Assembly (NCBI GenBank): GCA_027924585.1
Contig: BSBM01000386.1
Span: forward strand, 1,722,001-1,786,000
Source: Larix kaempferi
Lineage: Eukaryota > Streptophyta > Pinopsida > Pinales > Pinaceae
DNA: 64,000 bases
Direction: 5' to 3'
A program made the translations under genes and the position numbers. The stretch's first letter is position 1; each line of letters begins with the position of its first letter. Shown here piece by piece: positions 1 to 12,474 of the stretch. The notes under the pieces were generated by a model. That model ran no database searches, had not been told where the DNA came from, and saw nothing but the letters and a program-made list of their open reading frames with translations.

Positions 1-924
1 CAATAGTTGGACAAATGGGTTGGATGTCATTGATGGAAACTGGAAGATCAACACAATGTGTTGATAGGAGGGACCATGGAAGGGGGATAAACAAACATGG
101 CATAAATGATAGATCGGTCAAACAAGCTACATTGCATAGGAAAAAATGTCAAGTCAGAGAGATTAATGATACCAAAGTTGGTGGACAAACAATGCATGGA
201 GCAACATTGAGATTGAAACTAATAACTCATAACCTTTTACACTTGGATATGAATCCTTAACCAAACAACCATAGCAAGGTGTTTGACAATGTACTCATCA
301 TGACCACTATCAAGAGTGTAATGCTTGAGGCCAACTTAGATGTAAAAAAATCCATAAGAAGCATAATGTAGGATATAATTTTTTCAATATGCACCATTTT
401 TTGGGGATATTTTTCACTAAAATCTCACAATCAATCACCATGCCACCTTAGAAATGTGCTTTGCTCACAATTCCCAAATGTGTATGGGGTTTAGGCGTTG
501 ATGAACCAATTTGTGTCCTCAAAAGAGTGCATTCGTGTTGGATCAATCAAAACACAATACATTTATTATGTCGAAATCCAACAAAGGTGCTAAACACACG
601 TAGAAAAATAGTCATTAATAAACCGATTCAAGAAAAACAATGCTAACACACTCTTAAGAGAAAACAAAAGAAGAATATTACATACGAAGTGCATAAGAGA
701 TTTACTCTAGAAACCCTTAAGTGGAAAACCAAGATATTTTCCCTAGAAAACCTTGATGGAAGAAACCAACAAACTTAGTAGTACCTCTTTCTCATTATAT
801 TAACAAAATAATATTTAGGAATTTTATAACATTATTCAACCTTAATCTACTATCTTAAAATATAATACATTGGATATAAAACCATGGGTCCAAAATCATC
901 CACAAATAATAATAATAATAATAA
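1..924. other. Intergenic DNA, no supported gene
   Basis: Only short open frames without recognisable domains are present. A short AAT microsatellite lies at about 905-924. Nothing else could be assigned. Confidence 0.6.
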
Positions 925-1082
925 TTTTAAGGTCACCGCCAAACAAGACACCCTTGTTTGTGGGACAATGGCCCCCCTCTGCGAAGTGATTTAACTGCTA
1001 AATTCTACAGAGGTGACCTCCTAGGAAAGAACACATGTTCTTAACCCGTTAAGCCCACTCACGCTGTACCCAAAAAAAAAAA
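925..1082 (+). mobile_element. Possible SINE-like retroposon
   Basis: A GC-richer segment of about 145 bp ends in a pure A tract (about 1070-1082), as a short retroposon would, and sits in AT-rich DNA beside an AAT microsatellite. I see no clear A or B box and no target-site duplication, so it may be a truncated tail of a larger non-LTR element. Confidence 0.3.
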
Positions 1083-1490
1083 ATATAACACATATCCAAC
1101 TTGAAAAAATGACCTTGTAACATGATGAAATGATTACTTGAAGTTGAATCCAAATCTTTGAAAATTCTAACATATTATGCCACGAAATTCAAACATAGAA
1201 AGGGAAGTTCATCTCTCGGACAACTAAGGGTGATTGGTGTGTGATCCTTAATTCTTACACAAACCAAGTGTGGACATAACGGATCCAAGCTTCCTCCATA
1301 TTAAGTGTCTCCGCCAAATAAGGACAGTTTCTCCTGTATTTAAACTTGGAAAACCAATTTAAACTAATAATAAACCTGTGACCATTCAGCCTCCACACCC
1401 CCACCTCATCACAGTTCATACACCGAAGTCAACTCTCGGGAGCCGAGCCGCCTCCCAGAGTCCCCCCACAGGACACAAGAATCTACCCAA

Positions 1491-1600
1491 CAGAAGCCAT
1501 GAAAAGCAGTAGCTTCTTAACCCCCGTCGTGCAAAGGCAACAGAATCCATGAGCAGCAGTAGCTATTTAAGCTTCGTTGTGCACACCTACAACACCTTCG
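1491..1600 (+). promoter_or_regulatory. Putative promoter/5'UTR of the VQ gene with a 50-bp duplication
   Basis: Two diverged copies of a 50-bp unit (from about 1491 and 1541) lie just before the coding start. The second carries TATTTAAG at 1564-1571, a plausible TATA element about 55 bp before the ATG; the first copy has lost it. Position and base composition are the only support. Confidence 0.3.
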
Positions 1601-1625
1601 AATGGCAGTGAACGAGTGACACAAA

Positions 1626-2609
1626 ATGGACGGAACCGGCGGCAGCAGCAGCGGCGGCGGAAGGCCCAACAATAACAACAATGGCAAAAATTCTCACAAT
1701 CTCGGTATCAACCGGCAGAGCAGCAAGATCGGAAAACCCATCAAGCGGAGCAGCAGCGGCGGTATTCAGCAGCAACAGCAGGCGAACAAGCAGCCGCCGC
1801 CTCCGCCCGTCTACAACATCAACAAGAAAGACTTCCGCGACGTCGTGCAGCGGCTCACCGGCTCGCCGCTGCCGGAGCCCTATCAACCTCCGCCTCCGCC
1901 TCCACCACCGCCTCCGTCCGCTGCCCCCCCCAAGCCTCCCAATTCCCGCCTGCAGAAAATCCGCCCTCCGCCCTTGGATGCCCTCAACCCGGCGCCGTTC
2001 CACAGAGTCGGAGCAGCAGCAGGAGGAGGGGGAGCAGCGCTCATGAACTCGCCCTACTTTTCTCCCCTGCCGCCGCTGACACCGGGCGACGCCGTCTGGG
2101 CCAACGGCGCCATCGAGTCCCCCGTTACCCTTTACATGCGATATCTTCAACAGCCCACGCCCAATCCCTTGTCTTTTCGCCCGCCACCTGTCGCCGGATC
2201 GCCCGGCGGTTCACAGCGCCCACCCCTGCACTACCCGTCTCCGCGCCAGGCGCCCCTTCTCCCTTCCCCAACCGCGCAGTTCCTTCTTCCCTCGCCGCTA
2301 CCCTCGCCTGGCTCCTTCCCGCCGCTTCCTTCGCCCGGTTCCTTTACCCCACTTCCGTCTCCCGGTTCCTTCATGCTGCCCTCGCCGGGGTCCTACATGC
2401 CGATTCCATCGCCCGGTTCGATGAATTTCTTTTCACAGTCTCCGTCGGGACAGTTCGGCTTCCCCGGCGGAGCGCCGCTCTTTCCTCCTTCTCCCGGCCT
2501 CACGTTTCCCCCTTTATCTCCTGCTGGAAGGTTCCCTGCGCTTAGCCCTAGGTGGCGAGAGCCTTCTACGGGGGATTTTTCCTTCCCAGACAGAGATCGC
2601 CGAATGTAA
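1626..2609 (+). CDS. VQ-motif protein, HAIKU1 (IKU1/VQ14)-like
   Basis: Intact 327-residue single-exon gene. The VQ signature FRDVVQRLTG is at residues 70-79. Other conserved HAIKU1-type blocks are present: an N-terminal NLGINR segment (25-30), NSRLQKIRPPPL (106-117), ESPVTLYMRYLQ (164-175) and a C-terminal LSPRW (306-310). Between them are poly-Gln (48-52), a poly-Pro run (about 88-97) and five SPGS repeats (about 227-265). VQ proteins are plant nuclear cofactors that bind WRKY transcription factors through the VQ motif; in Arabidopsis HAIKU1 acts in endosperm growth and seed size. The ATG at 1626 is the first in a long open frame, and length and block order match the family. The gene is GC-rich against AT-rich flanks. 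Family assignment is firm; orthology to HAIKU1 rather than another VQ member is inferred. Confidence 0.9.
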   Translation: MDGTGGSSSGGGRPNNNNNGKNSHNLGINRQSSKIGKPIKRSSSGGIQQQQQANKQPPPPPVYNINKKDFRDVVQRLTGSPLPEPYQPPPPPPPPPPSAAPPKPPNSRLQKIRPPPLDALNPAPFHRVGAAAGGGGAALMNSPYFSPLPPLTPGDAVWANGAIESPVTLYMRYLQQPTPNPLSFRPPPVAGSPGGSQRPPLHYPSPRQAPLLPSPTAQFLLPSPLPSPGSFPPLPSPGSFTPLPSPGSFMLPSPGSYMPIPSPGSMNFFSQSPSGQFGFPGGAPLFPPSPGLTFPPLSPAGRFPALSPRWREPSTGDFSFPDRDRRM

Positions 2610-2689
2610 TTTTAATAACCTAGACACATCAAATATCTCGAGGTACCATTCTCAATGTCAATATTTTTTTTCAATCTCGATATTATGCC

Positions 2690-3895
2690 TTAAATTTCTG
2701 CTCAAAATATCAGATTACTAGAGGCATCATTCTCAATGTCACGTTTTCATGTTAATTATGCTATGCTGTGCTGAGAGATCAAATTGTCCAGAGTTGTTGT
2801 TTTGAGCGAAACCGCTTCAAATTTTTGGTTACCCTACATTTCGGATGAAAAATTTGGCCCAGCCTCACTTCAAAGAACGATGGGAATGGATAATTTCATT
2901 AACTGGAAATTCCTTGAAGTATCAATCTTTTCATGTTAATGATGCTGTTGTGCTGAGAGATATGAAATTGTCCATAGTCTTTTGGATTGAGACTGCTTCA
3001 ATTTTTTGAGTTTCCAGTGTTTGGGTGGAACCCATCTTCAGGGAAGGATAATTGGATGTAGTCTCACTTCATAGAACAATGGGCAATGTTATTAACTGCG
3101 AAAACCTAAATGATAAGATATCAAATTCCTAGAAGTATCAAACTTAGTGTTATATTTTCATGTTAATGGTGCCGTTGTGCTGAAAGATATCGAATTGTCA
3201 ATGGTCTTTTGGAGTGAGACTGGTTCAAATTTTTGAGTTTCTAACGTTTGGGTAACCCATCATCAGGGAAGGATTATTTGATGCAGTCTCAATACAAAGA
3301 ACTATTGGCAATGTTGTTAACTGTGAAAGACTAAATGATAAGATATCGAATTCCTTGAAGTATCAGTCTCAGTGTTATGTTTTCATGTGAATTATGCAGT
3401 GTGGAGAAATATCAAATTGTCCATAGTCTTTTGGAGTGAGAATGCTTCAAATTTATGAGTCTCCAATGTTTGGGTGAAACCCATCGTCAGGAAAGGATAA
3501 TTGGATGCAGTCTCACACTTCAAAGAACTATGGGCAATTATATTAGCCGTGTAAGACTCAATGATAAGATATCTAATTCCTTCAAGTGTCTATCTGTGTT
3601 ATGTTTTCTTGTTAATAATGCTGTTTTGTTGGAAGATGTTAAATTGTCCATAGCCTTTCGGAGTCAGACTGCTTCAATTTTTCGAGTTTCCAACGTTTGA
3701 TATCCCATCACGAGGGAAGGATAATTGGATGCTGTCTCACTCTGAAGAACTATGGGCAATTTTATTAGCTGTGAAAGACTAGATGTTAAGATATCGAATT
3801 CTTTGAAGTATTGATCTTAGTGTTATGTTTTTGTGTGGATTATGCAGTGTGGAGAGATATCAAATCCCTGAGGTATCAATTTCAATGGTGGCCCG
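2690..3895. repeat. Tandem array of about 225-bp units downstream of the VQ gene
   Basis: At least five diverged copies of one non-coding unit follow the VQ stop codon. A marker block (GAAC..TGGGCAAT) recurs at about 2875, 3074, 3299, 3525 and 3747, giving spacings of 199, 225, 226 and 222 bp. Each unit also carries an AAATTGTCCATAGTCTTTTG-like block and a GATAAGATATC-like block. It could be 3'UTR or intergenic satellite-like DNA. Confidence 0.85.
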
Positions 3896-4251
3896 GTTTG
3901 TAGAATGCCCCCTGAAGACCCAATCGTTGGGTGGGATCTGAAAATCCGCATTTGAGGCCATCACTTATTGCCCATGGATTATCGCTAAAATATTGCTATC
4001 CATGGCTGGACTGCTGTGTAAACATGTAAGAGACCCTCTGGGAAGTTGAAGCAGGTTTTTCCGCTGTAAAATGCTGAGGACAAAGATAATTTAAGTCTGA
4101 TGGAGGTGAGGCCACTAAGGGGTTGCAAGCTGAGATCAAATTTTCTCTTCTTTGCACCGAGCATTAAGCCTTGTAAAATGCCATTTCTAACATTGAGATA
4201 ATTGTGCAGAACTGATTCTTTTTGTCCAATATAGGTTCCCTGTTTTTAATT

Positions 4252-4757
4252 TGGATTTGCAGATAAGTACACTGTAATGTATTCTTTGAGAAAAAGAAGT
4301 TATAATATTTGATATGCTTCTTTTTGGCGAAATCTAGTCATTTGTCTGATTTAGATGGTTACTGGTTTTAACTTTAGTTCTAGCAAGGGAAATTTGTGTT
4401 GATGAAATCTATCATTTGTTCACGAGCTTTAATAAATGTAATATTTAAACAGAGGACCTCTAAACTGTTAGCATAATTACTGTATACGGATTCAGTGTTT
4501 TGCATATGGATATGCAGATCTGCACTGTAATTTATTCTTTGAGAAAAAGAAATTATAATATTTGATATGCTTCTTTTTGGTGAAATCAGTGGTCATTGGT
4601 CTGATTTGGATGTTACTAGTATTATTTATAGTTCTATCAGATAATTTCGTGTTACTGAAATTTATCATTTGATCACGGGCCTTAGAAAGTGTAACAATTA
4701 ATCAGAGGCCTGTATACTGTAGTTGGCTGGTAACTTCACATCCAAAGGCAGTGAGAG
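4252..4757. repeat. Two-copy 253-bp tandem duplication
   Basis: Two diverged copies share an ACTGTAAT..ATTCTTTGAG block (4271 and 4524) and an AATATTTGATATGCTTCTTT block. No coding potential is seen. Confidence 0.8.
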
Positions 4758-5245
4758 TAACGACAGTTTATTTTAAACTGAGAATGGGAATTCCCCCTCT
4801 AAATTTGCTCTTTTTATTTTTGGGCTTTTTTGGTTGGATTTCAAGTTTCTCCACACAATGGTTTTTGGGAGGCTTTATCTAAACAATGAGATTGTTGTCC
4901 TAGCTTTTGTATGTTCTGATGGTACAGCAAGAAATTTTACATTTTTAGGAATAATGTACAAGCTTGACTGAACTCTTATTTTAGGAGTAAAAAGGAAGCA
5001 GAACACCTATTTCATGTATTTCAACAGGGTTAGGTTGTAGCAAAAATTTTAATTCCTGCATGTATAGTTAGTAGAAGCTGAGCTTCTGTGTTTTGGGTAT
5101 ATCTGGACTTGTTTCTGTGGTGATGCCTGAAATTAGTTTGATTAAAAGTGTTCTTCAGTGTCCTTGATTTCCAGCACCTGCCATTATTCATGGTTGAGTT
5201 CATGTATAATTTTTCCAAAGTCCTATAAGATTGCTGTTGCCAAGT

Positions 5246-5935
5246 GCTTGGACATTGATTTTGTTGGGGTTAATGTGTTTGTTCCATCTGGGTCTGCATA
5301 TTTCTAAAATAATTTGAGTCCAATAGCTGAAACTATTGAACTGGATACCGATCTTGTCAATTTCTATGTGTTTCCACGGTTTGGGTATGGGGATCTTTCT
5401 GCATTTTTCCAACAGGATGTTTGTTCAATAACTACAGTTATTTTGTTATTTCCATGTTTCGCTGAGGTTAGGGATTGGGGAGTTTTGGAATGGCTGGAGA
5501 GCCCCTCAATTTCAAGGGATGGTAACGAAAAAATAAAAATAAGAACTTTTAATATTTTAAGTGATCTGTAAAATGTGAGGCTTGAACTTTGATTTTATTG
5601 GGAGTCAATATACTTGTCCCATCTGGTTCTGCATATTTTTAACAGAATTTGTGTCCAATAACTGAAATTATTGAACTGGATGCCCATCTTGTTAATATCT
5701 ATGTTTTGCCGAGGTTTGGATATGGGGATCTTTCTGCATTTTTCAAACAGGATGTTTGCCCACTAGCTATAGTTATTGAACTGGATACCCATTTTATTAT
5801 TTCTATGTTTTGCTGAGGTTTGAGGATTGGGAAGATTTGGAACGGCTGGAGAGCTCCCCTAAATTTCAAGATATGGTACCCAAAAAATAACAAAAACCTC
5901 TAATATTTTATTTGTTCTGCAAAATGTGAGGCAGC
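5246..5935. repeat. Two-copy 335-bp tandem duplication
   Basis: Copies at about 5246-5580 and 5581-5935 share TATGGGGATCTTTCTGCATT (5386 and 5721) and end in CAAAATGTGAGGC or TAAAATGTGAGGC. A partial third copy may start near 5940. Short frames on both strands are by-products. Confidence 0.8.
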
Positions 5936-5939
5936 TTGA

Positions 5940-7640
5940 TATGCCTCAGTTTGAATTGATCTGCAAAATGTACTAGTTTGGAAGCCTCTTCAGTAAATTG
6001 ATTTAAATGTATAGCAGTCTCTCGGAAATTGATTTCTATGGAATGATTGAAGTTCTGGACTTTTTTCCTTGACAGTTTTCGCAAATTGAAAACAATTTCA
6101 TTGAAATGTTATGGGCAATTGTTATTTTCCAGGACACAGAAGAAAGGCAAATTGGATAAAAAGTGGTGTTATACAAAAACCCTCAAACTGGTTCTTTAAT
6201 GTTAAAACTTTTAGCAGCGCTACCCATCCCTGTCAAAGGATGAATCCAAGCACCAGGAGATGCCCTGGGATGTCCTTTGAAGACGGTGGAACATCTCGGG
6301 GATGTTAAACTGTCATCTTATACATCCCAGTGATGTCTTGAGACATTTTCAGACGTTCCCCCTCCTTGGGATGGAGGAGGGATCAGGGATACAGGAAAAT
6401 GCAGAGGACATCTCCCATGGAATACTTATCAATGCAACTACTCATTGTGGTATAGCTAACAGTGCATAAATTAAACCACTTCAATGCCTCATTGTAAATT
6501 CACTTAGATAAAATACTTTCACCCCAAGGATTTTCTGGCAGCAGCCTGACACTAAACTGAAAAAAATGACAGAAAAATAGCATGTGCTTTGCAAGAGTGC
6601 CCATCATCAAGCCAAAAATGGCCCAATTCTTTACCGATGTCTGTGTTGGCAGATTCCATCTAGAATTGGGGCATGGGATTGCTTCCTTGCTGTTATCAAG
6701 GAGTTAGACAAAAATGATAGATCATGAAGTCAGCAAGCTGTTAGACAAAATAATGATAAATCATTAAGTCAAAAGGGCAGTGGCCACAGAGGTTGCCCCT
6801 TGTTTTATAAGCAAGGAAAAAGCTGGCATGGCTATTTCTGTTCCAATTTTAAAGATTATCTACATGTCCTAAAAATTTCAGTCCGGACTGACATCTGCAT
6901 AACCGGCTCCAATTTAAAAGTTTAAATATCTCCCAAGTGGTATGGACAAAAAGCCTCGTTAAAATTTATCCAATATTTGTTGTTTCCATGAGATAGATGC
7001 CTATCAATCTGAAATGTACTACACACACCTGCCTTTAGTTGGATCATTAGTTTGTCTCCAAATAGAACCCTTTTCCAACGACGAGGGGCAGCAACGAGAA
7101 TACCATATTCGGCAGCTGTATATACCTAAAAGCTCTGGCAACTACGCAGTTATACATAACATTTTAAACCGTTTCAAGAATCAGGACTTGAAAAACTTTT
7201 CTTTTATATAATTCTAGTTCTGAGTTCACTTACAGTGAAAATAAAATGTTAAAGATGTGATCGTCTGTTGTGGCTTGGGTTAAACATTCCTTTTAAGTTT
7301 TTTCTTTGGATGAAACATTGAATACTCACCAAATTTTGAATCGGTGAATTTTTTAAAAGCAATGTGGATAGTGAGGCTCATTACTTCTAGACAATGTCTA
7401 AAGACTATATCAAGGCAGGGTGCTTGTAAGGGTTATTTACAACTATGGAAGCGTGGAATAATTAATTCTAAGAATGTGTTATCTTGAAGCTCACTCACAA
7501 AATCTGGGATCCCATCTCATGGTTGATTGGTTAAGTCTTTCATCTTTTAAAGTGGAGGTGCAAAGTTCAAACTTCTTAGAGTCCAACCTCATGTATTCGC
7601 TGTTTTTCATGTTAATATTCACTGTTTTAATTTGGAGTTG
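5940..7640. other. Non-coding stretch, no supported gene
   Basis: Only short, domain-free frames. A small inverted repeat, CCCTCC next to GGAGGAGGG, lies at about 6362-6385. Confidence 0.5.
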
Positions 7641-8225
7641 AAGTTAATAACTCCTCACAGATTGAAAAAAGTTGAAGTTTATATTAAAATTCATAGAAGT
7701 TCATAGCTCCTTACTGATTGAAAAAAGTTGAGTTGAAGTTCATAGCTCCTTACAGATTGAAAAAAGTTGAAGTTGACATTAAAATTCATAGCTCCTCAAA
7801 GATTGAAAAAAGTCAAGTTGAAGTTCATAGCTCCCCACAGATTGAAAAAATTGAAAGCTCCTCACAGATTGTTGAAGTTCATAGTTCCCAACAGATTGAA
7901 AAGAGTTGAAAGCTCCTCACAGATTGAAAAAATTTGAGCTAAAGTTCATAGCTACCCACAGATTATTAAAGTGGATTCACTGTTTTAATTAGAGTTCAGA
8001 GCTCCCCACAGATTGAAAAAAAATGGAGTTCATAGAAATTCATAACTCCCCATATATTGAAATCTGACATTTTAATTTGAATTTTAAGTCCACAGCTCTC
8101 CAGAGATTGAAAAAAGTTGGAGTGCATATAAATTCATAGCTCCCCACAGATCGAAAAAAGTAGAAGTTCATAGTGAAGTTCAGAGCTTAGCTCTTCACAG
8201 ATTGAAAAAAGTTAGGTTTCATATC
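7640..8225. repeat. Minisatellite of about 35-50-bp units
   Basis: About a dozen irregular copies of a unit containing CATAGCTCC..ACAGATTGAAAAAAG. The open frame at 7718-7909 is a low-complexity reading of these repeats, not a gene. Confidence 0.85.
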
Positions 8226-8394
8226 TCCCCATTGACCAAAAAATGTCTAACCTTTATGTCTTTAAAAAATGCTTACTCTTCATGTCATTGGTTAGAGCTG
8301 TGGAAGCATATTAGATAGCTATCATGGCTGTAAAAAATGAGATTTTCAGCTGGCTTCTGAAGAATCTTCCAAGCTAATTCCATAAAAAAATTAA

Positions 8395-8975
8395 AAAATT
8401 CGTTTATAGATCCCCGCATATTGAAAAAGTTTTTGCCTATTAAGACAACCCCAGTATATAGATCTCACATGTTGAAAAAGTTTTTGCCTATTAAGAAAAC
8501 CCTACCTACAGACTTAGCAATCTAAATTGATGGCACTGTTTCAAGTTGTGGAACGGCTTGGATAGCTATCATGTCTGTGGAAAAGGAGAGAATTTCTGCG
8601 GGCCTTGGAATCTTCCAAACTATTTCCATAAAAGTATGAAAAGCTTCTTTTGGATCCAGCTGGACTACTTTTCAGCTTTTGAGTCTACGATATGAAGGGC
8701 ATATGGCATGAAAAGTAAAAGGTTATTTGTTATGTATCACACGAAATTTTGACAGGATTAAGCTTGACTGCCTTTTAAACTTTTAAGCCTACACTGTGAA
8801 GGGGATATGGTGTGCAAAGTCAAAAAGATTATTTATTGTGTAGCACGAGGATTGTGGAAGTTCTGATCAAGCTCGACCGCCTTTTCACTGTTAAGCTTTC
8901 AAATCAACAAGGTGAGGGTGATAGTGTGAAAGGGTAAATATATTATTTGTTATGTGGAACATGAGGAATGTGTGG
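8395..8975. repeat. Short duplications: about 60-bp pair and about 105-115-bp triplet
   Basis: A block containing TTGAAAAAGTTTTTGCCTAT occurs twice near 8417 and 8470. A longer unit (TATGAAGGGCATATGG-like, then TTATTTGTTATGT) occurs three times near 8691, 8795 and 8909. Non-coding. Confidence 0.7.
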
Positions 8976-9363
8976 TATTTCAAAAGTATCCCAGGAGATG
9001 ACATTGAGCAGCAGCCAGCTGTGGATATTGAATGAATCATCGAGTCTCTTCCTGTGCACAATCTGATGTCAAAAGTGCATGGTCAACATTTCTTTTCTTG
9101 GTTGGGCTGTGGTTTGATGGTAAATTGGTGGGAGTTAATTTTAATTGGTCAGGTGTTTGTGCCTGCTCTCATTAGGAATCCCCATTGTGATACATCCCGG
9201 GAGATTGACCCCACTCTGACCAAAGAAAGATTGCTCTAATTCATTATGGCTGTTAACAGTGACAGTGGCCTAAAGTTGCCAGGTGGGAAGTTTGTTTGGA
9301 ACTTATCGTTGTTTGTTATCACCTTTTATCACTTAGCCTGAAATATACTAGTTAAAGACATTG

Positions 9364-9960
9364 GACTTGTATGGGTTTTTCTCCACCAAGGATCACTGCA
9401 TTTGGAAAGTATGTGCACTTGCATAATTGCAGATCTGGATACAATGGACTTGTATAGGTCTTTTCCCTACCAAGGATCATTGCCTTTGGAAAGTATGTTT
9501 GCAGATCTGAATACATCATTTACCAAAAATATGATAGAGGCCCAGGGCTGTACAGATATGTTCAAATGCCCAAATACAGACAAGGTAAATATTCATTAAA
9601 ATATGGCAGTGTTACTTATGCAGTGCTGTAGAAATTCTGAAATTCTAATGCAGTATAAGAATGGCCCTATACTGTTTTGAAAGAGTTTGTCATTTAGTTA
9701 AGTCTTCATGTTGATGAAACAGAATACACGTGATGCCATGAAAGCAATGTGCAAGAGAATCTGAGTTGTCGATGGCTATGGATATGTGCTAGATCTCCGA
9801 TTCCTCAACATGACAACTTTTTGAAAATGCTTTTAGTTACGGAATTCAAGTAAGACTCCCAGTTCTGCCACCACAAGAGAGTTTGTTAGAATCTCATGTT
9901 AGCAATGGAATGGTCGTGATGCCATGAAAGCAATGTGCAAGAACATGTGAATTGTCTTAG
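9364..9960. repeat. 84-bp and 186-bp direct duplications
   Basis: A unit containing ACCAAGGATCA..GGAAAGTATGT recurs near 9364 and 9448. A block GTGATGCCATGAAAGCAATG recurs near 9731 and 9917. No coding content is recognised. Confidence 0.7.
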
Positions 9961-10860
9961 GAAATATAATAAATGACAAGTTGGTGCTTTTAGCAACTTA
10001 TTTTCCTTCAAAACTGTTTTAAAATTTGATGGGCAACTGTCCATAAATGATGGATTTGTGAAAAAATTTGGTTATCAAGTAAAATAAATCATGATGGAGT
10101 TACAAGTTGAAAATTTTGACCATCGATTAGATTTAAAAGAATTGAAACTTTCAAAATCTGAAATCAACATTAAAAATACAAATGGAAATAAAATTCATAT
10201 AAGATATGTTTGGGTAAAGGTAATAATATAAATATATATCGAATTGGATAATAATATAATAACATTAAAAAGTGCATGTCAAAACATTAATAAAATTAAA
10301 ATTTGTTTTCTTGGAAAAGTGATGTGTTGTACGTTGAAATTTGGTAGTGGATCGTCTTACACTCTGAAAACGTGTCTGGTTTAAGGTTTTGAATGTTGAC
10401 TTTTTACAAAAACAAAATATAATATAACTTTTTTTTCCAAATTCAAGTTGACTATTATGCATACTTTGGTAGTAGTTGGAAGACGTAATGTCACCACTTC
10501 CAAACAGGTATCACATTTAAAATTCGATGGAATTTGCTTTGCTTTAAACAAATAATTAGATTTGTACTACTAGAACCAAATTCGAATGTAGTCATTGTTT
10601 TCAAGTTATAACTTCATCCAAAAACAAAATGGAGTTGTGCTACGACCTCATCGGCACTTGGGGCTTTACTTTAACTATTGTCTTGTTTGTGCATGATTTT
10701 GCTTGTTTGTACATGACTTTGTTGGATGACTTCGTTGGAGCTTGTTTGTGTACTTGTTCTCTCAGATTTTTGGCTTATCAAGCATGGACTATCTTTTGTG
10801 GGTCTTTTTGTATCTTTCTGTTGTGGTATGTGGGAATGATAGATGAATCAAATGTTCTGA
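9960..10860. other. AT-rich stretch, no supported gene
   Basis: Short frames without domains. The 99-residue frame at 10629-10928 is hydrophobic and Cys-rich but resembles no family I know; its end overlaps the LINE remnant that follows. Confidence 0.4.
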
Positions 10861-10869
10861 TCAAGGCAT

Positions 10870-11275
10870 TCAGATCGTTAGTTAGAGTCTTGAAGCCAAT
10901 CAAAGGAACTCACTTATTGGAAAACTGATTTGTTAAAAAGTTGAATGTTGTTCCTTAGAATATTGATCTTCTTACTCCAGTGTCTAGGAAAAAAATATTC
11001 TTTAAGCATGTCCTAGAACTAGTGGGAAAGTTTACAAGCCTATGGCCCAATCCAAGAACTCTAGAAACATGTATATTAGAACAAGGGGCTTCCAAGCTCC
11101 AAGGACATGTATATTCATTTGTTTTAGGAAGAGGTTTTTTTATTTCCTTGTTCCATGGGAAGGAAGATCATGATTTGATCTTAAACTTCCAGCCCTACTT
11201 CGGTAGAGTGTCTCACCATCCACTAATGTTATGGGATGAAAATACTCTTAGAGATTGATTTGTAAATTGTCGTGA
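10870..11275 (+). pseudogene. LINE ORF1 (DUF4283) remnant
   Basis: Conceptual translation across stops gives a DUF4283-like segment: a helix ending FTSLWPNPRTLE, a GHVYSFVLGRGFF strand, a GKEDHDLIL helix and a PYF tail. The same order is seen in ORF1 of the near-complete LINE at 21.0-22.3 kb. Only the nucleic-acid-binding N-terminal domain survives, with in-frame stops at about 10926 and 11256. ORF1 of plant L1 elements encodes the RNA-binding Gag-like protein. Confidence 0.6.
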
Positions 11276-12340
11276 ATATTTCACTAGAAGAGTTTTTCAC
11301 AATAGATCTTACAACTTAGTTATTTTTATTAGCTTATTTCCATTGAATGCTAAATAAACTGGAATTGAAAGAAAAATAACTAGAATAAAGAAATACACAA
11401 TCCACACAATCAACACAAGATTTACCCTGGGAAAATCCACTATGGGGAAAAACCTAGTCAGAAATGAGGACTATACTTTGCTCTTTTATATAGAATGCAA
11501 ATACAAAGAAAGTGTTACTCTCTATGGAGTTACCTATGACCCTACTGCCAGAATGACTACTATAGGATTTCCTACTTCCTCTCTTTTGCTCTAATATCCA
11601 CTCCCATGCTGTTGGTCAACTACGAAACAATACATTAACATTATAAGAATGAAACCCCTTCTTCTCCTAATGACCCAATATTCAACATGTCTTGATAATT
11701 GTCTAGGGTTAATTTTAGGGCTTTTACATGCTTCAATTCCTAATTAAGGTTAGGGTTTTGGACCTTCTAGAATGTTCTTGAAATCCCACACGTGACTAGC
11801 TCTACATGTGTGAGAAATAAGAGCTGATGTGGAATCCACTCGGTACCATGGTGGTCAATTGGATAGATCAAATTGCGAGAGGCATAACTTCCTCACACAG
11901 ACTATGTTTGAGGCGATTCTTGGATTGTTGGAAAGGTCTTAGAGTGTAGAATAACGTCAAGGGGTAGGGCACAAGTGATGAAATTTTAACTCCTAAAAAC
12001 ATCGTTTAAGCCCTCAAATAGGCCACAAAAGGTTTTGGACCCCAAATCTACAAAGTGAGACTTGCCCCTAAAATGGGCACTGCAAGCCAATTCATTTAAT
12101 CTTTCTACCAAAAAAATACCAAAATAAATGACAAATTATATATTGATCTATTTTAGATCAAAGATATAAGAAACAAGTTGGAACGATTCATTTAGAAAAC
12201 ATAACCAAAAAGCAATCTATAAAATCCAAAACTAAGAAAACATTTTTTTTTAATTAGAAATATATATTAAAAACAATTTAAAAAAATTAAAACATTAAAA
12301 AATAAAAACCATGACAAAAACCATCGATGATTTTTTTTTG
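11276..12340. other. Unassigned repetitive DNA, possible LTR remnant
   Basis: A segment near 11400-11460 (ACACAAGATTTACCC followed by AAAATCCACTATGGGG) looks like the R/U5 part of decayed plant LTRs, and a weaker relative is seen near 690-740. No boundaries, primer-binding site or coding could be fixed. Confidence 0.25.
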
Positions 12341-12360
12341 ACAGGGGAGAGGAGTGGTTC

Positions 12361-12474
12361 CCAAAATCACCCATCTCCTCCCTCACTATCCCAACCCTAC
12401 TGCTCCATATCATCCCTCCAAAATCACCCATCTCCTCCCTCACTATCCCAACCTTACTGCCCCATATCATCCCC
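12361..12474. repeat. 57-bp tandem duplication
   Basis: Two near-identical copies starting at 12361 and 12418. Because 57 is a multiple of three, both strands appear as open repetitive frames; no protein family is recognised. Confidence 0.8.

Noticed and set aside
1681-2046. 121-residue plus-strand frame inside the VQ gene
   Set aside because: Shifted reading of the same DNA; Ser/Arg-rich and without the VQ motif.
1587-2150. 187-residue minus-strand frame opposite the VQ gene
   Set aside because: It is the antisense of the GC-rich repetitive VQ coding sequence; Arg/Gly/Val-rich with no domain.
7718-7909. 63-residue frame with IEKSQVEVHSS repeats
   Set aside because: It is a direct reading of the minisatellite unit.
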